Shown: one piece after another, positions 17,391 to 24,623 of the stretch | How the letters are laid out: each line of letters starts with the position of its first letter | Numbering within the stretch: position 1 is the first letter of the stretch | Virus record (IMG/VR): IMGVR_UViG_3300036780_000171 | Location: 1 to 64,000 of that record | Direction: 5' to 3' (one strand) | Source: a virus | Length of the DNA: 64,000 bases | The notes under the pieces: generated by a model | What the model was told of the DNA's origin: nothing | Seen by the model: the letters and a program-made list of their open reading frames with translations, nothing else | The model's database searches: none | Program-made: the position numbers and the translations under genes

Positions 17391-18149
17391 TTAACTATTC
17401 ACTACTGGTTTTAGACTAACTATTATAAGCGACTCATCGATATAATACTTGCCATCTTTAAATTTAATTATGCCATTTTGTATAAGTTGGGTAGCTACTT
17501 TTTCTAGTTGGGCATGAACATATAGATGGTCGCTCGTATCTTTACATAAATGAAGATTCTCACTGCCATTATTTTTCTTATTTAAATCAATATGGTGAAC
17601 TATCTCTTGTGGTTCCAAGTATCGACCAATTTCTTTCTCTTTGACTAGACGATGTTCCATTACATAACCTTGTTTATTCGCATAAGGATGGGCTGGCGTA
17701 TGAATATAAATATGTCCATTGCCGCCTTTTGCCCTACCGCCTTTCCAATGGGCTGCTTTTTCACCAAACCTTCCTTCTCTATACTTAATCTTCTGAGCTT
17801 CTTTTGGATTACGGGTTTTAATTCCCATGTGCGTTAAGGCTGAATGTACATTACCAACAGTAGCGTCAATATCTAGGGCTATTTGTTTAACTGACTTTTC
17901 TTGGGTAACATATTGCTCACGCAACCATTCTTTATTATTTAGTTGTGGGTACCGACTTGTATGTTTTCTAGCTCCAAGTCCATGTTTGCGTAAAGCTCTT
18001 AAAACTGGATACTTTGTACATTTTAGTAAAGTACCGATTTGTGCAGCGGTCATGTTTTCGTCTACATACTTTTGTTTTAACCATTCTTTATTTTTAAGTT
18101 GCTCTATTGGTGAATATATACTTACCCGTGTAGAATCAACTTCTTCCAT
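17391..18149 (-). CDS. HNH endonuclease with HTH repeats
   Basis: 252 residues. Two or more copies of an N-terminal module (NKEWLKQKYVDENMTAAQIG; NKEWLREQYVTQEKSVKQIA) look like helix-turn-helix DNA readers. The HNH core near 160-215 has GYVMEHRLV, IVHHIDLNKKNNGSENL and LHLCKDTSDH. It has its own promoter, with the ATG 8 bp after the -10. A related gene is at 39702. Confidence 0.88.
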   Translation of the reverse strand: MEEVDSTRVSIYSPIEQLKNKEWLKQKYVDENMTAAQIGTLLKCTKYPVLRALRKHGLGARKHTSRYPQLNNKEWLREQYVTQEKSVKQIALDIDATVGNVHSALTHMGIKTRNPKEAQKIKYREGRFGEKAAHWKGGRAKGGNGHIYIHTPAHPYANKQGYVMEHRLVKEKEIGRYLEPQEIVHHIDLNKKNNGSENLHLCKDTSDHLYVHAQLEKVATQLIQNGIIKFKDGKYYIDESLIIVSLKPVVNS

Positions 18150-18156
18150 AACAATA

Positions 18157-18185
18157 AGTATATATAATTACCAACAACTAATCAA
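18157..18185 (-). promoter_or_regulatory. Promoter of HNH-HTH gene
   Basis: TTGATT (18185-18180), 17-bp spacer, TATACT (18162-18157). The ATG begins 8 bp downstream, so the mRNA should be leaderless. Confidence 0.7.
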
Positions 18186-18237
18186 TACCTAAAATTAAAT
18201 ATATAACCGACAAAGAGAACATAGCTTTGTTTAGTAA

Positions 18238-18260
18238 CAAAAAGCAACAGGTTGTCGCTT
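18238..18260 (-). terminator. Terminator after structural gene
   Basis: On the minus strand AGCGACA pairs with TGTTGCT across a 3-nt loop and is followed by a T-run. It would end the transcript of the gene at 18290-18799 before the HNH promoter. Confidence 0.65.
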
Positions 18261-18289
18261 TAAATACTTTAACAATAAACTTGACAGTT

Positions 18290-18799
18290 TTACGAAAAAT
18301 TTATCTGGTATGTCACATTGACATTTTGGTTAGTCGCCAAAGTACTCGACGCATAGGTATTACCAGCAAATAGCGTACCGGATGCAGTTGTCGGACCAGA
18401 AACACCAAACAAACCAATATTCGAAATGTTTGCAGATGCCGTAAGGAAGCTGTTGGCACTTGAGAAAGTAGCAGTGTTAACGAGAGCTTTAGAGTTGGAA
18501 CTGGTGGCTGCTGTTACAGCTGCACGAACTACGGAACCAGAACCATTAGTAGAGACTTCGCCTGAAAGTGTGGTATCTGTAGCGGCAGGAGCAGCACCAG
18601 TTCCAAGCGCGGCGTGGGAAACTTGCGAACCCGTTAAGCCGGTACCAAGGCGACTAACAATATACTGGTTGAAACCTAGGTTGGTGATAAGATTTTTGCG
18701 CCAGCCAGAATTGCCAACAATTTCACCATTTTCCTCGATTTGGATGCGAAACATACCCCTAACTTTTCCATGCTCTTTGGTGGCAATAGTTGATTTCAT
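18290..18799 (-). CDS. Ser/Thr/Ala-rich virion-like protein
   Basis: 169 residues. N-terminal strands (GMFRIQIEENGEIVG, GWRKNLITNLGF) are followed by a Ala/Ser/Thr-rich beta region ending VNVTYQINFS. This layout is common in phage head or tail decoration proteins. It has a plausible promoter upstream (TTGCAA, 18 bp, TATAGT) and AAGGAG before the ATG. No named family. Confidence 0.6.
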   Translation of the reverse strand: MKSTIATKEHGKVRGMFRIQIEENGEIVGNSGWRKNLITNLGFNQYIVSRLGTGLTGSQVSHAALGTGAAPAATDTTLSGEVSTNGSGSVVRAAVTAATSSNSKALVNTATFSSANSFLTASANISNIGLFGVSGPTTASGTLFAGNTYASSTLATNQNVNVTYQINFS

Positions 18800-18901
18800 C
18801 CCTGTTTCTCTCTCCTTAAGCCATACTATACATTACTAGAATACTACATTGCAAGCATTTTTAATATTTAGTTTTTCATGCCAAGAATTTATAATAATGG
18901 T

Positions 18902-19633
18902 ATGGCTTTTCCTAGAGGTCGAAGACACCCGAATAATACAAGAGTAACCATATACTGCGAAGTTTGTGGCAAGAGTCGCGAGTTGCCACGCTGTCACTAT
19001 AAACGAGGTAATGGTAGATTTTGTAGCAAGGCTTGCCATAACAAAAGCATGCAAGGTACCACTGCCCATAACAATAAACAAGTAGAGATAGTATGCGAAT
19101 TATGCGGCAAAGCTTTCAAAGTTCGACCAAGTAGGATTGGTCGAAGTAAATATTGCAGTATAGCTTGTGCCAACAAAGGTAAAGTCGAACTAATGCGTCG
19201 GGTTGCTGTGTATAGCTTTAATATAAATTCCACCAAGCGCACGAACATTGAAGTTAAGATGGCAGAATTACTAAGTATCTGTAATATAACTTACATTGAA
19301 CAAGAACCCTTGTACGAAAAATGGATAGCTGACTTTGTGCTTTATAGATTTGGCATTGTTATCTTTTGCGACGGTATTTACTGGCATAGTAAACCGAAAG
19401 TCGCGGCAAAAGATAAAGGTCAGACAAGATACTTAGAAAAGTGTGGGTGGAAAGTACTTAGATTTACCGATAAAGAAATTCTTAAAGCACCAGAGTATTG
19501 TATAAGCAAGATACTTGCAAATTTAACTCCTTCTACCGTAGCTTTGCCATCACAGCAATCACCCACAGACACTACAAACTGGGACAATAGACTTTTTACT
19601 GCACCGGATGGCAGCTTATTGTATTACGGGTAG
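18902..19633 (+). CDS. DUF559/VSR-like nuclease with zinc fingers
   Basis: 243 residues on the strand opposite to its neighbours. Two N-terminal Cys fingers (CEVCGKSR...CSKAC; CELCGKAF...CSIAC). A VSR/DUF559-type nuclease follows: MAELLSICNITYIEQEPLY, WIADFVLYRFGIVIFCDGIYWH and GWKVLRFTDKEI, with the usual acidic residues. Start 18902 was chosen because TATAAT lies 8 bp upstream; an ATG at 18878 is in frame. It overlaps the portal stop tail to tail by 18 nt. Likely mobile. Confidence 0.8.
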   Translation: MAFPRGRRHPNNTRVTIYCEVCGKSRELPRCHYKRGNGRFCSKACHNKSMQGTTAHNNKQVEIVCELCGKAFKVRPSRIGRSKYCSIACANKGKVELMRRVAVYSFNINSTKRTNIEVKMAELLSICNITYIEQEPLYEKWIADFVLYRFGIVIFCDGIYWHSKPKVAAKDKGQTRYLEKCGWKVLRFTDKEILKAPEYCISKILANLTPSTVALPSQQSPTDTTNWDNRLFTAPDGSLLYYG

Positions 19634-22156
19634 CACAGTACACATACAGTTCGGGTGAAGCCCTGCAGCTTGTATATCTTCGTAGTCAATTAATAATGTG
19701 CCTCCATCAACACCAGTTATTGACTGGCCTTTGCTAACGAAAGCGTCGCTATTTGGAACTATACTACCATTTAAAGCCTCACAAAATTGGCAAGGGTCTG
19801 GCCCTGCTGCGTAGTATTCCTTAGCAATTACAAAACCTGACTGAATATAAGCATCAACAGCTGCCGAGTTGGCTTCATGCATGGTTTCGGTGCGGGCAAT
19901 GCGAACACTACGGTAGCCCATTGCTTGGCCGAATACGTCATCAATTTCCTTTGACAAGTCTTTTAGTGATAGCCCTTGGTTATAGCCACTTTTAATAACA
20001 GAAATAAGTTTGGCTTGCGTTTCTTCACTAAAATCTTTGGCAACCTTTTCCACGCGCTGGGTAATGCGGTCAATGCTTGATTGGCTTAACTCGAACTTAA
20101 TTGAACTATCAACAATATTCGTGGCTGATTGGCCAGACTGTTTCATAAGTTCAATTAGCAATGGCATCATATTCGTTGACATTTGTGCAACAAAGCCATC
20201 ACCGCCAAAATCTAAGGTATCGGGGTCGGGCTGGTCTTGCTGGTCATTAGCAGCCTTGCGCCGTGGCTTGGTGGCTACGAGCAGGCCATGTACTTTCAGA
20301 CGTTGGTCACCAACCGCATTTTTCATTAAGTCAATGACTTGCGGTTGATAGGCCTGTGCCATTTTGACAATGCCAAGCCTATAGTTTTCTTTTGCGGCCA
20401 CGCTTAGTGGGAGCGGCTTGTAAGCTTTTTTTTTAGATTTTAGTATCAGCTTCTTTTTAGCTGATTTCTTTTCTTCGGCATGACGATATCTACCTTTTTC
20501 ATCGACCCATATATTCGGGCTATCTTCACGGCCATCACAAGGAACCGGCTCTTTGGCTTCTTCACTATTAACGTAGCCACTAGCGTCACAACGGTAACAT
20601 TCGAAGCCGGTTTCATAATGCTCGCCCTTTGAATCGCAGCATTCACAAGCTATGCTGCCTTTTGGAATTTCAGCGCCATAGGCAGTCTGTGCTTTTTTAG
20701 CAGGCTTCACCTTGACATGCTTTTTAATAATACTAGTAATCGCCAATTGTGTTGCGTCGGCTGTTGCGCCACCGGCATCGCCCACACTGGTTTCGCCGCC
20801 ACTTTGTGATGCTTCATTGCCACCGTCACTATTATCATCGGGTGAACCACCGCCGCCTTGGTTAGTCTGGTCATCGCTTCCGCTATTGCCAAAACCGGTA
20901 GTATCAGTGGTTTCCATATTGGTTTTTACTTCAAGTGGTACCAAGTTAAGCGGAACCATCAAAGTATCACCGCCATCGAATGACTGCAAGCCTTCCAAAG
21001 CACGTACTTCGTTTGGTGTCATAAATGGCATGGTCGGGCCGACAGCTTGCTTATAGTAGGCAATTTTCTCGTCGTTATCTTGTGGAATTGGCGACTTGTA
21101 GGTAACGGCCAGATTATCTTTGTATTTCTGGTTGTAGAAGGTTTGGATAAAGTCGACCAGCCGGTTCATTTTTGGGTCAATGACCCGCTTGGCAAAAATA
21201 TATTCTGCTGTTTTGGCACTGGCATAGTTAACGTTTTCGGTAATACCAAGGATAGGCTTCGAAACGCGGAACATAAACATAATGTCATCACGAGTCATGG
21301 TTTTTAGCTCGCTCAAGTTAATATCAGAGAACGTGCTGCCAATCTTGGTATAGTTCGCATCCACATTACGAAGAAAGGCTGTCTTGCCCGCATTTTGGAC
21401 ATCACCATACTCACGACGCCACTGGCGCTTAATTTTCTCGAATTCTGGTTCAGGAATAGTGCCTTTGAAATTTACTATACCGGCTGGTGTGGCATTATTA
21501 GCCAAGAAGTTACGGCTATAACGCGAGGTATATTCCTCGGTTTGGATATAGACAATACCGGCTTGCACCGTACCCATACCACGATAGGGATTAATCGGGT
21601 TGGGCATCTTAAAGTGAATGACTTCGTCAAGTTCGAGTGGCACTTGCACGCGGCCATTCCATTTATGGTAGATATAGCCGGAAACTTCGCCCGTTTCCTG
21701 GTTATAGACAATCTGCACCAAGTCAGGCCGCATAATCCATAATTCTTTTGGCTTGGCAGTAATAGTACCTTTTGGCACGTACCAAAAGGCTTCACCGGCC
21801 AGCTCGATATGTGTTTGTGTCATTTCAATGAACTCATACGAGCTTTGGGTGGGATTCGGATGTTTTAATAATTCCAAAAACGGATGCTGCTTGGTATATG
21901 GTGCTAATGAGTCATCGGCTTGCTTGGTCGCCAACTGAAACTCAATACGGGCTACATCTTCGGCAATAGCACTTACGCAGGCATATGTAATGCCCGTGTA
22001 CTTTTCGAGTTGCTCAAGCTCACCAACCAAGTTGTTTGGATTAAACCATTGACTAAAAAACGACAATGGCCCGACATCGCTAATAATGTTTGCCAAACCA
22101 TTTAAAAGTTTAGTTCTGATATTTTTTACACCGTTAGATAAAAAGTTTGGCATCAA
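19616..22156 (-). CDS. Portal protein fused to MuF-like domain
   Basis: 846 residues, about twice a normal portal. Residues 20-400 match the HK97-type portal (YTGITYACVSAIAEDVARIE, WIMRPDLVQIVYN, MFRVSKPILGI). A Gly/Ser/Asp linker and a small Cys motif (CECCDSKG, CYRCDASG) lead to a C-terminal MuF head-morphogenesis domain (about 690-846): RIARTETMHEANSAA, CQFCEALNG, HPNCMC. The fusion joins the DNA gate to a protein usually encoded next to it. Confidence 0.9.
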   Translation of the reverse strand: MMPNFLSNGVKNIRTKLLNGLANIISDVGPLSFFSQWFNPNNLVGELEQLEKYTGITYACVSAIAEDVARIEFQLATKQADDSLAPYTKQHPFLELLKHPNPTQSSYEFIEMTQTHIELAGEAFWYVPKGTITAKPKELWIMRPDLVQIVYNQETGEVSGYIYHKWNGRVQVPLELDEVIHFKMPNPINPYRGMGTVQAGIVYIQTEEYTSRYSRNFLANNATPAGIVNFKGTIPEPEFEKIKRQWRREYGDVQNAGKTAFLRNVDANYTKIGSTFSDINLSELKTMTRDDIMFMFRVSKPILGITENVNYASAKTAEYIFAKRVIDPKMNRLVDFIQTFYNQKYKDNLAVTYKSPIPQDNDEKIAYYKQAVGPTMPFMTPNEVRALEGLQSFDGGDTLMVPLNLVPLEVKTNMETTDTTGFGNSGSDDQTNQGGGGSPDDNSDGGNEASQSGGETSVGDAGGATADATQLAITSIIKKHVKVKPAKKAQTAYGAEIPKGSIACECCDSKGEHYETGFECYRCDASGYVNSEEAKEPVPCDGREDSPNIWVDEKGRYRHAEEKKSAKKKLILKSKKKAYKPLPLSVAAKENYRLGIVKMAQAYQPQVIDLMKNAVGDQRLKVHGLLVATKPRRKAANDQQDQPDPDTLDFGGDGFVAQMSTNMMPLLIELMKQSGQSATNIVDSSIKFELSQSSIDRITQRVEKVAKDFSEETQAKLISVIKSGYNQGLSLKDLSKEIDDVFGQAMGYRSVRIARTETMHEANSAAVDAYIQSGFVIAKEYYAAGPDPCQFCEALNGSIVPNSDAFVSKGQSITGVDGGTLLIDYEDIQAAGLHPNCMCTVLPVIQ

Positions 22157-22214
22157 TGCTTTCCTGGTTCTAAAGTTTATAATACCAGTTTAAGCTATTT
22201 ATAACCAAAATACT

Positions 22215-22724
22215 CTAGTTATTGAGTAGTGGTGCAAAGTATTTTTTTTCAGCAATCCTACGAGCATTAATTGCAGCTTGTTTTTCAATGTAGTAACCAA
22301 GTGTTATTTGTTTACCGTTTAGTCCTATTCTAACACGCCATCTTCGTTGGCTTTGAACCCAGTACACACCTTTTGTACCAGATTTATTATTGTTTTGGAT
22401 TCTTCTATTAATTTGTTGAACTGTTCGACTTACCCATCGGCAGTTAAAAAGCCAACTATGTGTTTTACATTCACTACACTTTCCACAAGTATAATTATCA
22501 TTATTATTTTTTCGGTCAAGGGTATAGTTACTAGGTCGTTCACCCATATCTTCTGTAAAGTTATCTAAGCCGTTATTTTCTCGCCATCTTTCACAAACTT
22601 TAATACCCCGACCACCATAATCTTTATATCTCTTATGCTTTGTATTATAACAACGCTGAAGCATGTCTTGATATATCTGTCCTAAGGGGTTTTTCGGTAT
22701 ATGAGTACGCCTATGATAATTCAT
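22215..22724 (-). CDS. HNH/AP2 homing endonuclease
   Basis: 169 residues. N-terminal HNH-like core (YGGRGIKVCERW, YTLDRKNNNDNY, CNCRW-type region with FNCRWVSR) followed by an AP2-type DNA-binding domain (SGTKGVYWVQSQRRW, ITLGYYIEKQAA). It has its own leaderless promoter inside the 3' end of the upstream small gene. It separates the portal gene from the small membrane proteins. Confidence 0.82.
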   Translation of the reverse strand: MNYHRRTHIPKNPLGQIYQDMLQRCYNTKHKRYKDYGGRGIKVCERWRENNGLDNFTEDMGERPSNYTLDRKNNNDNYTCGKCSECKTHSWLFNCRWVSRTVQQINRRIQNNNKSGTKGVYWVQSQRRWRVRIGLNGKQITLGYYIEKQAAINARRIAEKKYFAPLLNN

Positions 22725-22731
22725 AATCTAT

Positions 22732-22760
22732 ATTATAGCATACTTACCATATTTTTTCAA
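22732..22760 (-). promoter_or_regulatory. Promoter of HNH/AP2 gene
   Basis: TTGAAA (22760-22755), 17 bp, TATAAT (22737-22732); the ATG is 8 bp after the -10. It overlaps the end of the gene at 22744-22899. Confidence 0.65.
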
Positions 22761-22899
22761 TTTTAGCGCATAAATAGCCTACTATTAGTATAGCAGCGGT
22801 AAATAAGGCCATACCAATATTAGAAAATATTGCTATGAGAAAACAAATAATAAATACGAAGATGCCATACCATCTGGAAATTGCAACGCGTTTATTCAT
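22744..22899 (-). CDS. 51-residue two-TM membrane protein
   Basis: Two hydrophobic segments (about 12-27, GIFVFIICFLIAIF, and about 29-44, MALFTAAILIVGYL). GAGGT is placed 5 nt before the ATG. It is coupled to the membrane gene at 22906-23046. Size and topology allow a holin-like role but nothing proves it. Confidence 0.55.
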   Translation of the reverse strand: MNKRVAISRWYGIFVFIICFLIAIFSNIGMALFTAAILIVGYLCAKIEKIW

Positions 22900-22905
22900 G
22901 GTACC

Positions 22906-23046
22906 TCAATTTAAAAGTAAGGCATGGCTATATCGAGCCTGGTTAATAGCTTGATTTATTGAATCATTTATATACAAGCAACACATGACTACAGTTAAAA
23001 TAACACATATAGCTATGACCGGTAAGCTGAAAAGAACATTTTTCAT
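22906..23046 (-). CDS. 46-residue membrane protein
   Basis: A single N-terminal hydrophobic segment (VLFSLPVIAICVILTVVMCC) and a short polar tail. Its stop codon lies within the ribosome site of the next gene, so the pair is probably translated together. Function unknown; possibly lysis or envelope related. Confidence 0.5.
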   Translation of the reverse strand: MKNVLFSLPVIAICVILTVVMCCLYINDSINQAINQARYSHALLLN

Positions 23047-23100
23047 AATTAAGCTCTTATCATTAGTATAAATTCGTAACAGATATAAAACAAGAAAATA

Positions 23101-23129
23101 TTGATAATTTTACACTCGTGCTATATAAT
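23101..23129 (+). promoter_or_regulatory. Promoter of plus-strand tRNA operon
   Basis: TTGATA (23101-23106), 17-bp spacer containing CTCGTGC, TATAAT (23124-23129). The ATG of the leader peptide at 23136 lies at the expected transcription start. The 20 nt from the -10 onward are identical to those of the promoter at 25355 on the other strand. Confidence 0.85.
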
Positions 23130-23133
23130 AAAA

Positions 23134-23255
23134 ATATGGCTAAACTAAACGTATTATCAAGTTCGTTTTATCTCTTGGAAACTCCAGAGGTCTATTAGCC
23201 ATATGCTAACTTGGTACGAGAATAAAACCTCTGGAATTTAACCAGAGGTTTTTTT
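23134..23255 (+). promoter_or_regulatory. Attenuator of plus-strand tRNA operon
   Basis: A terminator stem (ACCTCTGG 23227-23234 with CCAGAGGT 23242-23249, then a T-run) precedes the first tRNA. A second copy of CCAGAGGT (23184-23191), inside the leader frame, can pair with the same ACCTCTGG and block the terminator. A 10-bp stem (23134-23143 with 23195-23204) closes the leader. By analogy with trp-type attenuation, a ribosome reaching the stop would cover the antiterminator and allow termination; stalling at Leu/Ser/Phe/Tyr codons would permit read-through. Confidence 0.7.
23136..23198 (+). CDS. tRNA-operon leader peptide
   Basis: A 20-codon reading frame starting at the predicted transcription start. 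Residues 4-14 read LNVLSSSFYLL. Codons include CTA, TTA, TCA, AGT, TTT, TAT and TTG, exactly one or more codon for each of the seven tRNAs downstream (Leu UAG, Leu UAA, Ser UGA, Ser GCU, Phe GAA, Tyr GUA, Leu CAA). Codons 17-19 (CCA GAG GTC) form the antiterminator segment. Interpreted as a regulatory leader peptide, not a functional protein. Confidence 0.7.
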   Translation: MAKLNVLSSSFYLLETPEVY

Positions 23256-23264
23256 AATACCTAA

Positions 23265-23339
23265 TGCCTTGTAGCTCAACAGTAGAGCATCGGCCCGAAG
23301 AACCGAGTGTAGTGGGGGCAGCACCCACCGAGGCAACCA
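23265..23339 (+). tRNA. tRNA-Phe-like (GAA), non-canonical loops
   Basis: 75 nt with encoded CCA. Acceptor TGCCTTG/CGAGGCA, D stem GCTC/GAGC, anticodon stem TCGGC/ACCGA (last pair C-A) and loop CCGAAGA giving anticodon GAA. The usual U33 is C. The T-loop is GGCAGCA, not TTCRANY, and the D-loop AACAGTA lacks the GG pair. The tRNA-Pro at 25070 shares these oddities. Confidence 0.7.
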
Positions 23340-23342
23340 TAA

Positions 23343-23430
23343 TCGGGAGCGGCGAAGATGGCGAGTCGCAGCAGTCTGTAAAACTGTTGTCCTTGTGGCT
23401 AAATAGGTTCGAATCCTATCTCCCGAACCA
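23343..23430 (+). tRNA. tRNA-Tyr (GUA)
   Basis: 88 nt, CCA encoded. Acceptor TCGGGAG/CTCCCGA, anticodon loop CTGTAAA, a long variable arm as expected for bacterial tRNA-Tyr, canonical T-loop TTCGAAT. Confidence 0.92.
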
Positions 23431-23431
23431 T

Positions 23432-23509
23432 GCTCATGTGGCGCAACTGGTAGACGCAAACGGCTCAAACCCGTTCCAACTACAGGTTCGAATCCTGTCA
23501 TGAGTACCA
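23432..23509 (+). tRNA. tRNA-Leu (CAA), short variable loop
   Basis: 78 nt, CCA encoded. Anticodon loop CTCAAAC reads TTG. The variable region is only about 6 nt, unlike normal bacterial tRNA-Leu with a long arm. Confidence 0.85.
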
Positions 23510-23510
23510 A

Positions 23511-23587
23511 GCCCCGGTGACGGAACTGGCATACGTACTTGGCTTAGAACCAAGGTTTTAGGGGTTCGACTCCCCTCTGGGGTACCA
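23511..23587 (+). tRNA. tRNA-Leu (UAG), short variable loop
   Basis: 77 nt, CCA encoded. Acceptor GCCCCGG/CTGGGGT, anticodon loop CTTAGAA reads CTA. Variable loop only 5 nt (GTTTT), again short for tRNA-Leu. Confidence 0.85.
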
Positions 23588-23593
23588 ATTTAT

Positions 23594-23677
23594 GCGTCGT
23601 TGGCGGAACAGGTATACGCAGTCGGCTTAAACCCGATGCCGCAAGGTTTACTGGTTCGAATCCAGTACGGCGTACCA
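23594..23677 (+). tRNA. tRNA-Leu (UAA)
   Basis: 84 nt, CCA encoded. Acceptor GCGTCGT/ACGGCGT, anticodon loop CTTAAAC reads TTA; a 12-nt variable arm fits class II tRNA. Confidence 0.9.
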
Positions 23678-23683
23678 AAATAT

Positions 23684-23771
23684 GGAGGGTCGCAAGGCTG
23701 GCGTGCTTATCGGTTTTGAAAACCGTGATGGGGTAAAACCTGTGGGGAATCGTTCTCTCCACCCTCCGCCA
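23684..23771 (+). tRNA. tRNA-Ser (UGA)
   Basis: 88 nt, CCA encoded. Acceptor GGAGGGT/ACCCTCC, anticodon loop TTTGAAA, long variable arm. The T-loop ATCGTTC swaps the usual T54 and A58. Confidence 0.85.
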
Positions 23772-23797
23772 AGTACCATCTGAAAACTGGAAATTAG

Positions 23798-23883
23798 GGT
23801 GAGTGAACTGGTTGGGAATCAGCTTTGTTTGCTAAACAAATGGCACCGCAAGGTGTGAGTGTCGGGAACTCCGCTCACCGCCA
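23798..23883 (+). tRNA. tRNA-Ser (GCU)
   Basis: 86 nt, CCA encoded. Acceptor GGTGAGT/GCTCACC, anticodon loop TTGCTAA, variable arm with a CACC/GGTG hairpin. T-loop GTCGGGA and the first T-stem pair are irregular. Confidence 0.82.
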
Positions 23884-23892
23884 TGTTATAAT
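23884..23892 (+). promoter_or_regulatory. Extended -10 promoter
   Basis: TGT directly before TATAAT gives an extended -10; no -35 is visible because the upstream bases belong to tRNA-Ser. The ATG at 23899 is 7 bp downstream, implying a leaderless message. Confidence 0.45.
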
Positions 23893-23898
23893 CAGAAT

Positions 23899-24036
23899 AT
23901 GTTGGAATTTATAATTTTAATTCTAGTCTTGCTTTGGGTTGGCGGCTTATTGGCAAATGTTGGCGGCTTAATAAATCTGTTGCTCATAGTTATTCTGGTC
24001 TTAGTGATTGTTAAGCTTGCACAGCGTGCCAGATAG
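23899..24036 (+). CDS. 45-residue membrane protein, lmo0937-like
   Basis: Almost entirely hydrophobic: segment 1 about 4-18 (FIILILVLLWVGG) and segment 2 about 23-40 (LINLLLIVILVLVIV), with a short basic tail. Size and WVGGLL...GGLI pattern resemble the lmo0937 family of small membrane proteins. It sits at the end of the tRNA operon. Role unknown. Confidence 0.6.
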   Translation: MLEFIILILVLLWVGGLLANVGGLINLLLIVILVLVIVKLAQRAR

Positions 24037-24044
24037 CTTATAAT
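24017..24044 (+). promoter_or_regulatory. Promoter of small RNA candidate
   Basis: TTGCAC (24017-24022), 16 bp, TATAAT (24039-24044), overlapping the end of the small membrane gene. Predicted start near 24051. Confidence 0.55.
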
Positions 24045-24050
24045 CAAAAG

Positions 24051-24169
24051 TGCAACTACTCTTAGTTGCAGGGTGAGTCATGGGGTGGCCTTTTGAAAAA
24101 ACCACTTGCGTTGAACTGAAACGAGCTTTTATCGACCGGGGCTTGGTAGCAGGAAGCAAGTGGTTTTTT
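24051..24169 (+). ncRNA. Structured small RNA candidate
   Basis: About 120 nt from the predicted start to a T-run. A 5' hairpin (TGCAACTA/TTAGTTGCA region) begins at the first base. A perfect 14-bp stem (24096-24109 with 24156-24169) encloses 46 nt and ends in TTTTTT. No known RNA family recognised. It lies between the two convergent tRNA operons. Confidence 0.45.
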
Positions 24170-24179
24170 CATGGCAAAG

Positions 24180-24210
24180 AAAAAAGGCCAGATTTTCGCT
24201 GGCCTTTTTT
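24180..24210. terminator. Bidirectional terminator between tRNA operons
   Basis: AGGCCAG and CTGGCCT form a 7-bp stem flanked by A6 and T6, so it can end transcripts from both directions where the convergent operons meet. Confidence 0.75.
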
Positions 24211-24229
24211 ACTCACATATAAGATTCTC

Positions 24230-24305
24230 TGGTTGCGGGAACACGAGAGTTGAACTCGCTTAAGAAGCCTTATGAGAGCTTCGAGATACCGACCTGCCGC
24301 CCGCA
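24230..24305 (-). tRNA. tRNA-Met-like (CAU), degenerate
   Basis: 76 nt with encoded CCA. Anticodon stem AAGCT/GGCTT and loop CTCATAA give CAU; T-arm GCGAG/CTCGT with loop TTCAACT is good. The D-arm is weak and the acceptor pairs over six positions only, with two extra bases on the 3' side. It could be elongator Met, initiator or a lysidine-type Ile tRNA. Confidence 0.6.
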
Positions 24306-24322
24306 TTATTAATTATATCATA

Positions 24323-24397
24323 TGGTTCAGGTGCTTGGATTCGAACCAAGATTGCGTGAGTCAAAGTCACGAGTCCTACCTATTAGACGACTCCTGA
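24323..24397 (-). tRNA. tRNA-Gln (UUG)
   Basis: 75 nt, CCA encoded. Anticodon stem CGTGA/TCACG, loop CTTTGAC. T-loop TTCGAAT. One A-A mismatch in the acceptor stem. Confidence 0.88.
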
Positions 24398-24398
24398 T

Positions 24399-24475
24399 TG
24401 GTTGGCGAGGTTGGATTCGAACCAACGAATTACCAAGTTCAGAGCTTGGAGCCTTACCAGCTTGGCCACTCGCCA
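24399..24475 (-). tRNA. tRNA-Gln (CUG)
   Basis: 77 nt, CCA encoded. Acceptor TGGCGAG/CTCGCCA, anticodon stem CCAAG/CTTGG, loop CTCTGAA. Fully regular cloverleaf. Confidence 0.93.
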
Positions 24476-24547
24476 TGGTACACCTAGTCGGATTTGAACC
24501 GAACATCAAGGCTTAGAACACCTTTTCACCTGTCCTGGGCTGGGTGC
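24476..24547 (-). tRNA. tRNA-Arg (UCU)
   Basis: 72 nt, CCA encoded. Anticodon stem AAGGT/GCCTT, loop GTTCTAA. The D-arm is short and poorly paired, and the acceptor has one C-A mismatch. Confidence 0.75.
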
Positions 24548-24548
24548 T

Positions 24549-24623
24549 TGGAGGGCTAGGAGAATTTCGAAATCTCGACTGCCGCATTAAGAGTGCGGTT
24601 CTCTGCCTCTGAGTTACTAGCCC
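24549..24623 (-). tRNA. tRNA-Lys (CUU)
   Basis: 75 nt, CCA encoded. Acceptor GGGCTAG/CTAGCCC, anticodon stem CCGCA/TGCGG, loop CTCTTAA. Most of it overlaps, on the same strand, the 3' end of the HNH reading frame at 24556-25029. Confidence 0.9.

Noticed and set aside
24080-24253. A 57-residue reading frame through the small RNA candidate.
   Set aside because: It crosses two terminators and the antisense of a tRNA, with no ribosome site.
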